NCBI GenBank assembly: GCA_030425425.1
Contig: JAUIAO010000043.1
Coordinates: 1-53,323, forward strand
Length of the DNA: 53,323 nucleotides
Origin: Bacteroidia bacterium
Lineage (GTDB): Bacteria > Bacteroidota > Bacteroidia > Cytophagales > Cyclobacteriaceae
Reading direction: 5' to 3'
The position numbers were made by a program, and so were the translations under genes. The notes beneath the pieces were generated by a model that saw only the letters and a list, made by a program, of their open reading frames with translations, made no database searches and was not told where the DNA came from. This document shows, piece after piece, positions 43,926-53,266 of the stretch; the stretch's first letter is position 1, and every line of letters begins with the position of its first letter.

Positions 43926-44978
43926 TTAATAGGTCCAGCTAGCCTGATCAATCTCCTCCAGAGCACTGATCAGCAATTCTATAGAAGCAGCAATGTCTGC
44001 CTGATGGGCCATTTCTATTACCTGATGCAGGTGTCTCGTCGGTATGGAAATCGCTCCTGCAATAGCCCCGTTTTTACCCATTCTCTGTACTCCAGCCGTA
44101 TCTGTGCCTCCTGCAGCAAGGATTTCCGGCTGCCACATAATGTCATGTTTCGCGGCTGTATCTTTCAGAAATTTCACCATTCTACTATCACAAATAGTCA
44201 TAGCATCCATGATTTTGATAGCTGTACCTTTGCCTAATTCTGTCACTCTTTCATGTGCCTGTGCTCCCGGCAGGTCATAAGCGATAGTGGTGTCCAGTGC
44301 TATCCCATAATCTGGGTTCAACGTATGAGCAGCGACATTCGCGCCTCTTATCCCTACTTCCTCCTGCACGGTAAACACCCCGTAAAAATCATAGGCCGGA
44401 TTCTGAATTTGCTTCAAAGCCTCTATCAAAATATACACAGAGACCCTATTGTCGATTGACTTGCAGTTTACGCACTGTCCCATCTCTATCAACTCACGTT
44501 CTCGTGTTATTGGATTGCCAATTTCCACCAGTTTTCCCAACTCTTCCTTAGTCATTCCACAGTCAATGAAGTACTCATCAATTTTGGATGGTTTGTTGCG
44601 CTCTTCTGGCTTCATTACATGGATGGGTTTGCTGCCCATTACTCCGATCACGTCTTCTTTTCCATGAATGATCACACGTTGCGCTGTGAGTGTTTTTGGG
44701 TCAAATCCCCCCAAAGTCTGAAAGCGAACAAAACCCAGGTCATCAATATGAGAAACGAGAAAACCAATTTCGTCCATGTGAGCAGCCACCATTACCTTTT
44801 TGTTTTCAGGGTTTGCGACTCCTTTTTTAATGGCAATCAGGTTGCCCATATTGTCTATGGAATACTCATCCACATAATCCTTGATCTCATCGATGATCAA
44901 TGATCTCACTGGTTGTTCAAAGCCAGGAGCTCCAGGTGCTTCGCATATCGCTTTTAGCAACTTTACATTTACATTCAT
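43926..44978 (-). CDS. M42-family metalloaminopeptidase
   Basis: A 350-residue cytoplasmic aminopeptidase of the M42 (PepA/endoglucanase-like tetrahedral) family that chews peptides from the N-terminus. Metal-binding segments are HMDEIGFLV, DNRVSVYILIEAL, QEEVGIRGANVAAH and ALDTTIAYD. ATG at 44978 gives the common family start (MNVNVKLLKAICEAPGAPG); a longer frame to 45089 would translate through the duplicated terminator and tRNA remnant, so it is rejected. Confidence 0.92.
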   Translation of the reverse strand: MNVNVKLLKAICEAPGAPGFEQPVRSLIIDEIKDYVDEYSIDNMGNLIAIKKGVANPENKKVMVAAHMDEIGFLVSHIDDLGFVRFQTLGGFDPKTLTAQRVIIHGKEDVIGVMGSKPIHVMKPEERNKPSKIDEYFIDCGMTKEELGKLVEIGNPITRERELIEMGQCVNCKSIDNRVSVYILIEALKQIQNPAYDFYGVFTVQEEVGIRGANVAAHTLNPDYGIALDTTIAYDLPGAQAHERVTELGKGTAIKIMDAMTICDSRMVKFLKDTAAKHDIMWQPEILAAGGTDTAGVQRMGKNGAIAGAISIPTRHLHQVIEMAHQADIAASIELLISALEEIDQASWTY

Positions 44979-44994
44979 ATTTAATAATTTAAAC

Positions 44995-45024
44995 AAAAAA
45001 GTCCGGCTCAGAATGAACCGGACT
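44995..45024 (-). terminator. Duplicated terminator copy A
   Basis: agtccgg (45000-45006) pairs with ccggact (45018-45024), followed on the minus strand by a T6 run. It closely matches copy B at 45153-45182, and each lies downstream of a tRNA-Leu 3' end (the remnant and the functional gene). Confidence 0.8.
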
Positions 45025-45041
45025 AAATAACTTTTACAAAG

Positions 45042-45107
45042 TGCGCACGAGAAGAGTCGTCGCAACGGCGAACCGTCTCCCACGACCAAAAACAGTCATT
45101 CAGCCCA
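45042..45107 (-). pseudogene. Decayed 3'-half copy of tRNA-Leu
   Basis: Matches the intact tRNA-Leu over its variable arm and 3' end (tggtcgtgg, then actcttctcgtgcgcac), but the T-arm region has about 20 extra bases and the 5' half (acceptor 5' strand, D-arm, anticodon) is missing. It cannot form a tRNA. Located just beyond terminator B, with its own terminator A. Confidence 0.8.
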
Positions 45108-45152
45108 CTAATATTTAAAATCAAACAAAAAAATGGAACATTTCCATTTAAG

Positions 45153-45182
45153 TAAAAAGTCCGGTTCACAATGAGCCGGACT
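45153..45182 (-). terminator. Terminator of tRNA-Leu (copy B)
   Basis: agtccgg (45158-45164)/ccggact (45176-45182), with a T5 run on the minus strand; 17 bases after the tRNA 3' end. Confidence 0.8.
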
Positions 45183-45199
45183 AATTAACTTTTACGCAG

Positions 45200-45285
45200 T
45201 GCGCACGAGAAGAGTCGAACTTCCACGACCAAAAACGGTCACTAGGCCCTCAACCTAGCGCGTCTACCAATTCCGCCACGTGCGC
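45200..45285 (-). tRNA. tRNA-Leu (anticodon GAG)
   Basis: An 86-base class II tRNA. The acceptor stem is GCGCACG/CGTGCGC plus discriminator A, the D-arm GGCGGAATTGGTAGACGC is standard, the anticodon loop ttGAGgg reads CUC/CUU leucine codons, the long variable arm is present, and the T-loop is GTTCGACTC. CCA is not encoded. No other tRNA is in the window. Confidence 0.96.
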
Positions 45286-45365
45286 GAATGGGTTGGCAAA
45301 TTTAGACGAATCTTTCAAAGATGAGGCATCTTGAAAACTAATTTTCATCTTCCTGTCTTTGCCGA

Positions 45366-46130
45366 TCAATCATTCAGCCATTTTTTGAATGGCCCGGATC
45401 GTTCCACACTTACTACCACGTCCATCGCATTGGGTGGTGGTGGGATCAGATCAATTTTCACCCTGCTTTTAGAGTAGGCCACCATGTTTTGAATGCTGTG
45501 GTATGAAATGATAAATTTTCTATTGATTCTGTAAAATTTCTTCGGATCAAGCGTGTTTTCCAGATCGCCAAGGTTCATGTTGATGATATGCTGATGTCCA
45601 TCATTAGTTACCAGAAATGTATAGCGATCCTCACTAAAGAAATAGGCTACTTCTTCTTCAGGGATAGATTTGATTTTTTCACCCAAAGTCACCATAAACC
45701 GCTCCTGATACTTTTCTCTAGATTGAGGTCTCAGCGCGTCCAGAAGGTTGGTTACATCAAATTCATTTCCGCTTTTTTGCCAATTCTGAAATTTCTTGAT
45801 GGCTGCTTCCAGCTCTTGTTTGTCGATGGGTTTCAACAAATAGTCAATGCTATTCTCTTTAAAAGCTCGTATTGCATACTGATCATATGCGGTAGTGAGG
45901 ATAATTGGCGTACTATTCGGTAGCTGCTTGAATATATCAAAACTCAATCCATCTCCCAGCTCTATATCCGAAAGGATTAGGTCTACGGTATTATTGGACA
46001 ACCATTCAATGGAAGCACTAACACTATCCAGTTTTGCCATCACTTTGGCCTCCACATCTACTTCATTCAATGTTTTTTCCAGATCATCTGCGGCCAAAGG
46101 CTCGTCTTCTATTATCGCTACTGTCAACAT
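45366..46130 (-). CDS. LytTR-family response regulator
   Basis: A 254-residue regulator: receiver domain (phospho-Asp D55 in LILSDIELGDG, switch T in PIILTTAYD, K in LLKPID) and a C-terminal LytTR DNA-binding domain (from about residue 145; KIKSIPEEEVAYFFSEDRYT, FYRINRKFIISYHSI). Paired with the REC-LytS kinase gene 18 bases upstream, which is its likely partner. Confidence 0.95.
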   Translation of the reverse strand: MLTVAIIEDEPLAADDLEKTLNEVDVEAKVMAKLDSVSASIEWLSNNTVDLILSDIELGDGLSFDIFKQLPNSTPIILTTAYDQYAIRAFKENSIDYLLKPIDKQELEAAIKKFQNWQKSGNEFDVTNLLDALRPQSREKYQERFMVTLGEKIKSIPEEEVAYFFSEDRYTFLVTNDGHQHIINMNLGDLENTLDPKKFYRINRKFIISYHSIQNMVAYSKSRVKIDLIPPPPNAMDVVVSVERSGPFKKWLND

Positions 46131-46148
46131 CGGTGATTTATTTAAATT

Positions 46149-47138
46149 TTAGGTGTTTTCTTTCATCAATGGAATCTTGGCTACATAGTAGTCACCTTCC
46201 TGCATAAAAACGGGTTCGTCCAGCCCCAGGTAAGACAAACGTTTCCTAAGATTAGCCTGCCCGATTCCCGTCGACTCTTTTCTCGAATCCTTAGGTTGAT
46301 AATTATTACGTACTACCAACCAGCTGTTTTCTACAAATACTTCTACTTTTAGTGGTTTATCTCTGGTAGCTATGTTATGCTTCAAAGTGTTTTCCACTAA
46401 AAGCTGTAATGAGGAATTGGGCACGGACATGATCCGGTCTTCTACCACTACCTCATTGTTAAATTGTAAAGCTTCTTTGAAACGTACTTTCTGAAGATAA
46501 ATATAGTTCTCAACAAAGTCTAATTCGGACTGTAACGGCACCAGATTGTCATTATGCTCCAAAAGATATCTATAAGTACTCGCCAGTTTTTTCACAAAAT
46601 CCCTCGCATCCGAATTGTCATAAAACATGGCATGAAGGGTATTTAGACAATTAAATAAGAAATGGGGGTTGATCTGGTTTCGCAGGTTTTCGAGCTGAGA
46701 TACTACTCGCTCTTTTTCCACACGCTCTGCCTTGATCAGTAATTCCTTATTGATAATCTTCAGTCGGTACGTTTCTATTGCTCTTTTAATGACGATCTGC
46801 ATTTCGTCATAGGTCCAGGGTTTGGAGATGTAATAATAGATATGTCCCAGGTTTACAGCATTGATCACTGTTTCCATATCTGCATATCCGGTCACCAGAA
46901 TCCTGATACTGTCTCTGGCAATATCTATGGATCGTCGTAGGAATTCTACGCCACTCATGCGTGGCATACGCTGATCGGTGAGGATCACAGGGATATCTGG
47001 CTGCTCCATGAGGACCTCCAGACCTTCCTCACCAGATGCAGCGGTCACTATTTCATATTCTCGACGGAATACAGAGCGGAAATAATCAATATTTCCACGC
47101 TCATCATCTACATATAGGATTTTTACCAGCTCCGACAT
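46149..47138 (-). CDS. Receiver-LytS hybrid kinase
   Basis: A 329-residue soluble protein with an N-terminal receiver domain (D55 in VILTDQRMPRMSG, LVTGYAD, SKPW) joined by a coiled coil (about 125-155) to a LytS-type His_kinase domain (H159 in NQINPHFLFNCLNTL) and an HATPase core (LQLLVENTLKHN, GIGQANLRKRL). It has no membrane region, so its input must come from another kinase through the receiver. It precedes the LytTR regulator, to which it likely passes phosphate; a phosphorelay is inferred. Confidence 0.93.
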   Translation of the reverse strand: MSELVKILYVDDERGNIDYFRSVFRREYEIVTAASGEEGLEVLMEQPDIPVILTDQRMPRMSGVEFLRRSIDIARDSIRILVTGYADMETVINAVNLGHIYYYISKPWTYDEMQIVIKRAIETYRLKIINKELLIKAERVEKERVVSQLENLRNQINPHFLFNCLNTLHAMFYDNSDARDFVKKLASTYRYLLEHNDNLVPLQSELDFVENYIYLQKVRFKEALQFNNEVVVEDRIMSVPNSSLQLLVENTLKHNIATRDKPLKVEVFVENSWLVVRNNYQPKDSRKESTGIGQANLRKRLSYLGLDEPVFMQEGDYYVAKIPLMKENT

Positions 47139-47157
47139 AAGGTGAAATATAGAGAAA

Positions 47158-47349
47158 TCAGCCTCCTAATCCTCGTTTATAAACGAGAAAAACCAGAAGG
47201 ACTCCCAAAACAAAAACTATCGAAAGCATTGTCATTTGTATAATCTCCGGAATGTATCCCAGGTCATCCTTAATCATAACCAATACGATGGTCATGATCG
47301 CCAGAAACAGTGCTCCGAAATATACAATTTTCCTAATGGTAGTTATCAT
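47158..47349 (-). CDS. Small two-helix membrane protein (63 aa)
   Basis: ATG at 47349 begins MITTIRKIVYFGALFLAIMT; two hydrophobic helices (IVYFGALFLAIMTIVLVMI and MTMLSIVFVLGVLLVFLVY) and a short loop. The frame extends to 47433 but adds a non-membrane leader. It starts upstream of and close to the REC-LytS gene (19 bases), so it is probably co-transcribed. Not recognised. Confidence 0.7.
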   Translation of the reverse strand: MITTIRKIVYFGALFLAIMTIVLVMIKDDLGYIPEIIQMTMLSIVFVLGVLLVFLVYKRGLGG

Positions 47350-47554
47350 CTTGTTTAGTTGGTTAAATTTATAAATCAGACAAATTAACATTCTTTTCCT
47401 GAATGCAAGCCTAATGAGTGTGTTCTTAGGCAAGTTAGTATGATCGTATTACAGGTGAAAAAAATATGATGAAATATGCATCAAATGCTTAGCGAAGATT
47501 TTTCAAATCTGACAAAAGCCAAGGAATGATGAGTCGCTTATCCCAAATAATTTT

Positions 47555-47585
47555 TTTGCAAACTAAATTTCCTTTGTTAGTATTG
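47555..47585 (+). promoter_or_regulatory. Bacteroidota-type promoter for the met operon
   Basis: TTTG at 47555-47558, spacer of 19 bases, TAGTATTG at 47578-47585 (7 of 8 conserved TAnnTTTG positions, n free). Transcription should start near 47590, just before the riboswitch. Confidence 0.6.
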
Positions 47586-47607
47586 CACTCGCAAATCGAA
47601 TAGCTCG

Positions 47608-47695
47608 ATTTATAAAGAAGCGCTGAGAGACAGGCTCTGTGACGCGCTAGCAACCCCCACCCTAACGGGAAGGTGCTAATTCCTGATATATAAAT
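47608..47695 (+). promoter_or_regulatory. SAM-I (S-box) type riboswitch upstream of metY
   Basis: The core shows the S-box signature: GAGAGACAGGCTC, then gcgctAGCAACCcccacc, ctaacggg, and AGGTGCTAATTCCTG. P1 pairs atttata (47608-47614) with tataaat (47689-47695), P2 pairs agcgc with gcgct, and the P3/P4 arms pair cacc with ggtg. SAM binding lowers expression of methionine biosynthesis genes, here metY-metX. There is no clear terminator U-tract downstream, so control of translation initiation or of the following leader is more likely than simple termination. Confidence 0.9.
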
Positions 47696-47703
47696 TGATA
47701 AAT

Positions 47704-47820
47704 ATGAAAAACACTTTTAAAGTCCAATTCAGGGAGTTGGTTGATTGTTCAGAACAATCAAACCTAGATTCATCATACATTGTATCTGCTGGCTGCAGTT
47801 GTTGTATGTGTTTGTGCTAA
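47704..47820 (+). CDS. Cys-rich leader peptide (38 aa) between SAM riboswitch and metY
   Basis: ATG at 47704 (MKNTFKVQFRELVDCSEQ...) to TAA at 47818. The last ten residues are AGCSCCMCLC: five of the last eight residues are Cys (31, 33, 34, 36, 38), plus Cys15, with one Met in the cluster. Placed 8 bases after the riboswitch and 118 bases before metY. An 11-bp hairpin (47739-47764) is embedded in the coding region. This arrangement fits a cysteine-responsive attenuator peptide; it could also be a chance frame or a metal-binding microprotein. Confidence 0.55.
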   Translation: MKNTFKVQFRELVDCSEQSNLDSSYIVSAGCSCCMCLC

Positions 47821-47830
47821 TCCAGTAAAT

Positions 47831-47880
47831 CTTTCGATGCAGCATCGGAGGATACACAGGTCCTCTCACGCGATGAAAGG
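47831..47880 (+). promoter_or_regulatory. Structured segment between the leader peptide and metY
   Basis: ctttc (47831-47835) can pair with gaaag (47875-47879), enclosing a cgat/atcg hairpin and a gagga/tcctc hairpin (47848-47865). The strand tgcagc (47838-47843) can instead pair with gctgca (47792-47797), inside the Cys codons of the leader peptide. Mutually exclusive pairs of this kind are expected of an attenuator. Confidence 0.4.
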
Positions 47881-47905
47881 ATCATAAAAGCATACATACT
47901 TTTAA

Positions 47906-49252
<1,347 letters not shown>

Positions 49253-49256
49253 GTAA

Positions 49257-50240
49257 ATGTCTAGAACAGCAACAACGATTCAACCAAAATCTGCTTTTCT
49301 AAAAATTGCAGAGCCTTTCGTTCTGGAGTGTGGTGACACACTCCAGAATGTTAGGATTTCTTATACTACTTATGGTCTGCTCAATGCTGACAAATCTAAT
49401 GTGGTATGGGTTTTTCATGCGCTCACAGCCAATGGTAATCCATCAGAATGGTGGCCTAAAATGGTAGGGGAGGGTAAGATTTTTAATCCGGAGGAGCACT
49501 TTGTTGTTTGTGCAAATATGCTTGGGTCTTGCTACGGCAGCACGGGACCGAAAAACTATGAGTTTCCACTCGTGACTGTACGTGATATGGTCAAAGCTCA
49601 CAAAGTATTGCGTCAACACCTCCAGCTTGAAAAAATCTATCTTGGCATAGGTGGATCTATGGGTGGTCAACAGTTGTTGGAATGGGCGGTAGAAGAACCA
49701 GAACTTTTTGAAAACATTGTGCCCATGGCGACTAATGCTTTTCATTCTCCCTGGGGGATTGCTTTTAATGAAGCTCAAAGGATGGCACTAAGAAATATCG
49801 ATTCCGCAAGAGGATTAGAAGCGGCTCGTGCCATTGCCATGTTGAGTTACCGACATTATGACACTTATCAAAACACTCAGAAGGACGTTGATCAGCGTTG
49901 GGATGATTTCCGAGCTTCATCCTATCAGCAATATCAGGGTGAAAAACTCAGAAAAAGATTTTCTGCAGAGAGTTACTTTTATTTATCAAAAGCCATGGAT
50001 AGTCATCATGTAGGTCGGCACTTTGTTTCTGCTGAAGCTGCACTGAAACGCATCAGGTCTAAAACCATGGTAATTGGTATCTCGACAGACATTTTATTTC
50101 CTGTTTCTGAACAAAAATACCTGGCGGACCATATTCCGGGTGCTCAGTTGGAAATAGTGGAATCACCTTACGGGCATGATGGATTTCTCACAGAAGACAC
50201 CAAGATTACCGCTCTACTCAGAGAGTTTTTATCAATCTGA
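49257..50240 (+). CDS. metX: Homoserine O-acetyltransferase
   Basis: A 327-residue alpha/beta-hydrolase fold enzyme that acetylates homoserine with acetyl-CoA, supplying the MetY substrate. The nucleophile elbow is GIGGSMGGQQLLEW; STGP and VFHALTANG are family blocks; the catalytic Asp (STDILFP) and His (SPYGHDGFL) are both present. It is somewhat shorter than the 350-380 residues typical. It ends one base before the stop of the opposing hybrid kinase gene. Acetyl- versus succinyl-specificity is inferred from the family, not read. Confidence 0.94.
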   Translation: MSRTATTIQPKSAFLKIAEPFVLECGDTLQNVRISYTTYGLLNADKSNVVWVFHALTANGNPSEWWPKMVGEGKIFNPEEHFVVCANMLGSCYGSTGPKNYEFPLVTVRDMVKAHKVLRQHLQLEKIYLGIGGSMGGQQLLEWAVEEPELFENIVPMATNAFHSPWGIAFNEAQRMALRNIDSARGLEAARAIAMLSYRHYDTYQNTQKDVDQRWDDFRASSYQQYQGEKLRKRFSAESYFYLSKAMDSHHVGRHFVSAEAALKRIRSKTMVIGISTDILFPVSEQKYLADHIPGAQLEIVESPYGHDGFLTEDTKITALLREFLSI

Positions 50241-50241
50241 T

Positions 50242-53055
50242 TTATCCTTCGATATAATCAGCTGGCAGCCTGCCAAAACGTTTCTTGAAAACAGTGGAAA
50301 AATAGGAGGGTTGCTGAAACCCCACAGCATAAGATAGCTGAGATGTGCGGCTGTAAACGCGTTTTTGAATGAGCTCCATCGCTCGCTGTAACCGAATTTC
50401 CCTCACATAACTTGCAGGTGTTAGACCTGTCATCTGTTTGAGATATCTATATAGCTGACGCTCACTCATGGCCGCTATTTCAGCCAATCGTTGTACATTG
50501 AAATTAGGGTCTTCGATGTTTTTGAAAACCTCCTCTTCCAGCTTTTGAAGTAATTTTTCCTCATGTGATAGCTCCCTTTCTTCTTCCTGCTCTTTCGTTT
50601 CTGACCTCATGGAATAATTCTGAAAAAGATTTTGAACCCTCACCAATAATTCTTCTCCAAAAAATGGTTTTACCATGTAATCATCTATACCGATCCTCAA
50701 TGTATTCACTTTGTCATGATTGTCGCCAATAGCACTCACGGTAATAAATGGGATAAACTTCCAATTGTCATGTTCTTTGACTTCCCTGGCAAACTCTACT
50801 CCATCCATTCTAGGCATCATCACATCAGAAATGATCAGATCCGGGGTTTCTTTTTTCAGGATATCAAGTGCTTCCAGACCATCTCTCGCCTCTTTGATCA
50901 CAAAACTATCTGAGAGGAAATTGCCGATATAATTTCTCATATCTGCATTGTCATCTACAATCAGAATTTTCTTGTTTTTGAGCAGAGGGTTGTCAAGTCG
51001 TTTTGAAACTTCGCCTTGCATCTCTGGAATAGTCTCCATCGGCTGATCCAGATCGGGCATAGAAGATTCTAACGGTGGAATGTATGGCACCTCCAATTCA
51101 AAAGTACTGCCCTCTCCAAAGACACTTTTTACAGTGAGGTCCCCTTTATGCATTTTAGCAATTTCCTTACAAAAGGCCAGGCCAACTCCCGTTCCTCCCT
51201 GCAACCCAGAAGAATTGGATGCCTGGTAAAATCGGTTGAATACTTTATCCAGATCTTCTTCAGGAATACCTTCACCTGTATCTGTCACACTCAACCGAAC
51301 TGTCTCATGTTGATGAGTCAGCCCAACAGTAATGGACCCACCTTCATGGGTAAACTTGAGGGCGTTTGAGATCAGATTGATCAACACATTGGTGACCTTT
51401 TCTTCATCCACTCTTGCCTGAAACTCCTCTTTCGGATCAAATGCCATTTCCATCTTTACTTTAACCTCTCGTGCAGCAGAATCGAATGAAGCAATCACGT
51501 TCAACGCGAGTTCTGTTAGATTAACATTCTTTAGGTTTAAAGGCATTTTCCCTGCTTCCATTTTCGAAATATCCAGTATTTCATCTACCAGTTTCTGGAG
51601 ACGGGCCACATTTCGATCAGCTATTCGCAAATGGTCAAAAACCTGACTATCCGGAGGCATAGTAGTCAGGGCATGTCTTACAGGACCTTTGATGAGCGTA
51701 AGTGGTGTTCTTAGTTCATGGGCAATATTGATAAACCATTTGGTTTTAGCCTCTTCCAGGTTTTTAATCTCCTTATTGATCTCTTCAATTTGACTATTCT
51801 TTTGGCGTAGCATTTTATTGGATTCAGCCTTGAGACGCTGACTTCTCAAAACCACAACCACGACTATTATCACGAGAACAATCAAAGCAATCAGTGTATT
51901 ACGAATCAGCTTGTTTTTCTCAATCTCGTTGCTGGCCATTTGAAGCTCCAAATCTTTCTGAGCAATTTCTTTTTCGGACCTCAATGTGCTGTACTGTGCT
52001 TGCACCTCCTGTAATTGGCGGGTCATGTCTATATCATAAAACGAGTCGCTTTCATTCCTGGCTTTCTCCAACAATTCATAAGCCAACTTATACTCTCCAA
52101 TTTTAAAGTAATATTCGTGCTTCAATTCTGAGATCCCAGCTCCCAGAGATTTGATATCATATTTTTCCTGCTGGAGCTCCGCAAGCTTTAAATATCGGGC
52201 TGCAGAATCCAGCATGTCTTCAGCAAGGAATAGGAAGGCCAGATTTTGGTAGATGAAACCTAGCTGGATATCATCCTGGATTTCCAAAGCATAAGACATG
52301 GCATTTCTGAAACTTTTTTCGGCCATTTTATACTGCTTCCTTTCCTGGAAGATGACACCTTCTCCAATTTTCAGATCCATTTTCGCGCTCATACCTTTAT
52401 CACTGTAGGCGTATGAGCTATCATAAGCCTGGTCTGCCAGGTCATATTTTTTTTGTTCAATATACTGACCCGCGAGGTTGCTGTAAATCATCGCAAGCCC
52501 AACCGAATCATTGATTTCACGATAAAGTGCAATGCCTTTTTGATAATTGAGCAGCGATGAATTGTAATCAACTATGTAGGAATAGGCATTACCAATACTA
52601 TTGTAGGCATTGGCTGCATTATCTTTCATTCCTATGTCATCATAGATTGCTAAGGCTTCATGATAACTCTCAATGGCCTCACCTATGTTTTCAACATCAT
52701 AACAAACATGACCATATAAGATAAGTCCAGCTGCCAGGTCACTTGAATCATTGGCAATTCTTGAAAATCGAATGGATTCGTTTAAAAGGGCTTTGGCAGA
52801 ATCGTATTTGTAAGCCATGAAATAATAATCTCCGAATTGATAGTAGATCTCAGATATTGCAGTGTCGTTGGCTTGTTCAAAATATCGATTCGCTAAATCC
52901 CAAAGGCTATCGAGATTGGGGTTGGTCTGCGATGGCAACCATTTGATTCCCTCTATGACATCCTCAAATGTCACCTCAGCATCTTGTGCCTCTCCTAACC
53001 AAGGAGCCCCGGCAATAAAAAGTGCAATAAAGATTTTGGTTATTCTTCCCGTCAT
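50242..53055 (-). CDS. Hybrid two-component sensor kinase with AraC output domain
   Basis: A 937-residue single-protein system: signal peptide (about 1-24), periplasmic TPR array (about 30-370), a membrane helix (LIALIVLVIIVVVVVL), then HisKA (H446 in NIAHELRTPLTL), HATPase (NVLINLISNALKF, GGTGVGLAFC), a receiver (D744 in LIISDVMMPRMDG), and an AraC-type HTH at the end (LAEIAAMSERQLYRYLK, YAVGFQQPSYFSTVFKKRFG). The TPR sensor differs from the beta-propeller type used for polysaccharide loci. No polysaccharide genes are adjacent, so its regulon is unknown. Confidence 0.95.
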   Translation of the reverse strand: MTGRITKIFIALFIAGAPWLGEAQDAEVTFEDVIEGIKWLPSQTNPNLDSLWDLANRYFEQANDTAISEIYYQFGDYYFMAYKYDSAKALLNESIRFSRIANDSSDLAAGLILYGHVCYDVENIGEAIESYHEALAIYDDIGMKDNAANAYNSIGNAYSYIVDYNSSLLNYQKGIALYREINDSVGLAMIYSNLAGQYIEQKKYDLADQAYDSSYAYSDKGMSAKMDLKIGEGVIFQERKQYKMAEKSFRNAMSYALEIQDDIQLGFIYQNLAFLFLAEDMLDSAARYLKLAELQQEKYDIKSLGAGISELKHEYYFKIGEYKLAYELLEKARNESDSFYDIDMTRQLQEVQAQYSTLRSEKEIAQKDLELQMASNEIEKNKLIRNTLIALIVLVIIVVVVVLRSQRLKAESNKMLRQKNSQIEEINKEIKNLEEAKTKWFINIAHELRTPLTLIKGPVRHALTTMPPDSQVFDHLRIADRNVARLQKLVDEILDISKMEAGKMPLNLKNVNLTELALNVIASFDSAAREVKVKMEMAFDPKEEFQARVDEEKVTNVLINLISNALKFTHEGGSITVGLTHQHETVRLSVTDTGEGIPEEDLDKVFNRFYQASNSSGLQGGTGVGLAFCKEIAKMHKGDLTVKSVFGEGSTFELEVPYIPPLESSMPDLDQPMETIPEMQGEVSKRLDNPLLKNKKILIVDDNADMRNYIGNFLSDSFVIKEARDGLEALDILKKETPDLIISDVMMPRMDGVEFAREVKEHDNWKFIPFITVSAIGDNHDKVNTLRIGIDDYMVKPFFGEELLVRVQNLFQNYSMRSETKEQEEERELSHEEKLLQKLEEEVFKNIEDPNFNVQRLAEIAAMSERQLYRYLKQMTGLTPASYVREIRLQRAMELIQKRVYSRTSQLSYAVGFQQPSYFSTVFKKRFGRLPADYIEG

Positions 53056-53188
53056 TTTGATGCTGCAAAAATCAAAATGAAAATTAGGAGTTTTTAGTTA
53101 GAATTAATCTCTCGAAGTGTGAAAATCGGCAAGATCATTCTCCTTTTTGTACAGATAATAGGTTCCATTCTGTTCAATAAAAAACTAA

Positions 53189-53218
53189 AGCAGCGGTGAA
53201 ATCACCGCTGCTCTTTTT
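53189..53218 (+). terminator. Terminator-like hairpin, orphan
   Basis: agcagcggtga (53189-53199) pairs with tcaccgctgct (53202-53212), followed by ctttttat: an 11-bp stem and T-run. No plus-strand gene precedes it in the window. Confidence 0.7.
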
Positions 53219-53239
53219 ATGTGCGCCATGCACGCTTTT

Positions 53240-53266
53240 CTCATCTATAAGGTGAGGTTTTTTTTT
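53240..53266 (+). terminator. Second terminator-like hairpin
   Basis: ctcatc-tataa-ggtgag (6-bp stem, one G-U) followed by G and nine Ts. Two plus-strand terminators within 80 bases, with no gene between. Confidence 0.6.

Noticed and set aside
44979-45089. N-terminal extension of the M42 aminopeptidase
   Set aside because: It would translate the duplicated terminator hairpin and tRNA remnant; the internal ATG gives the known family start.
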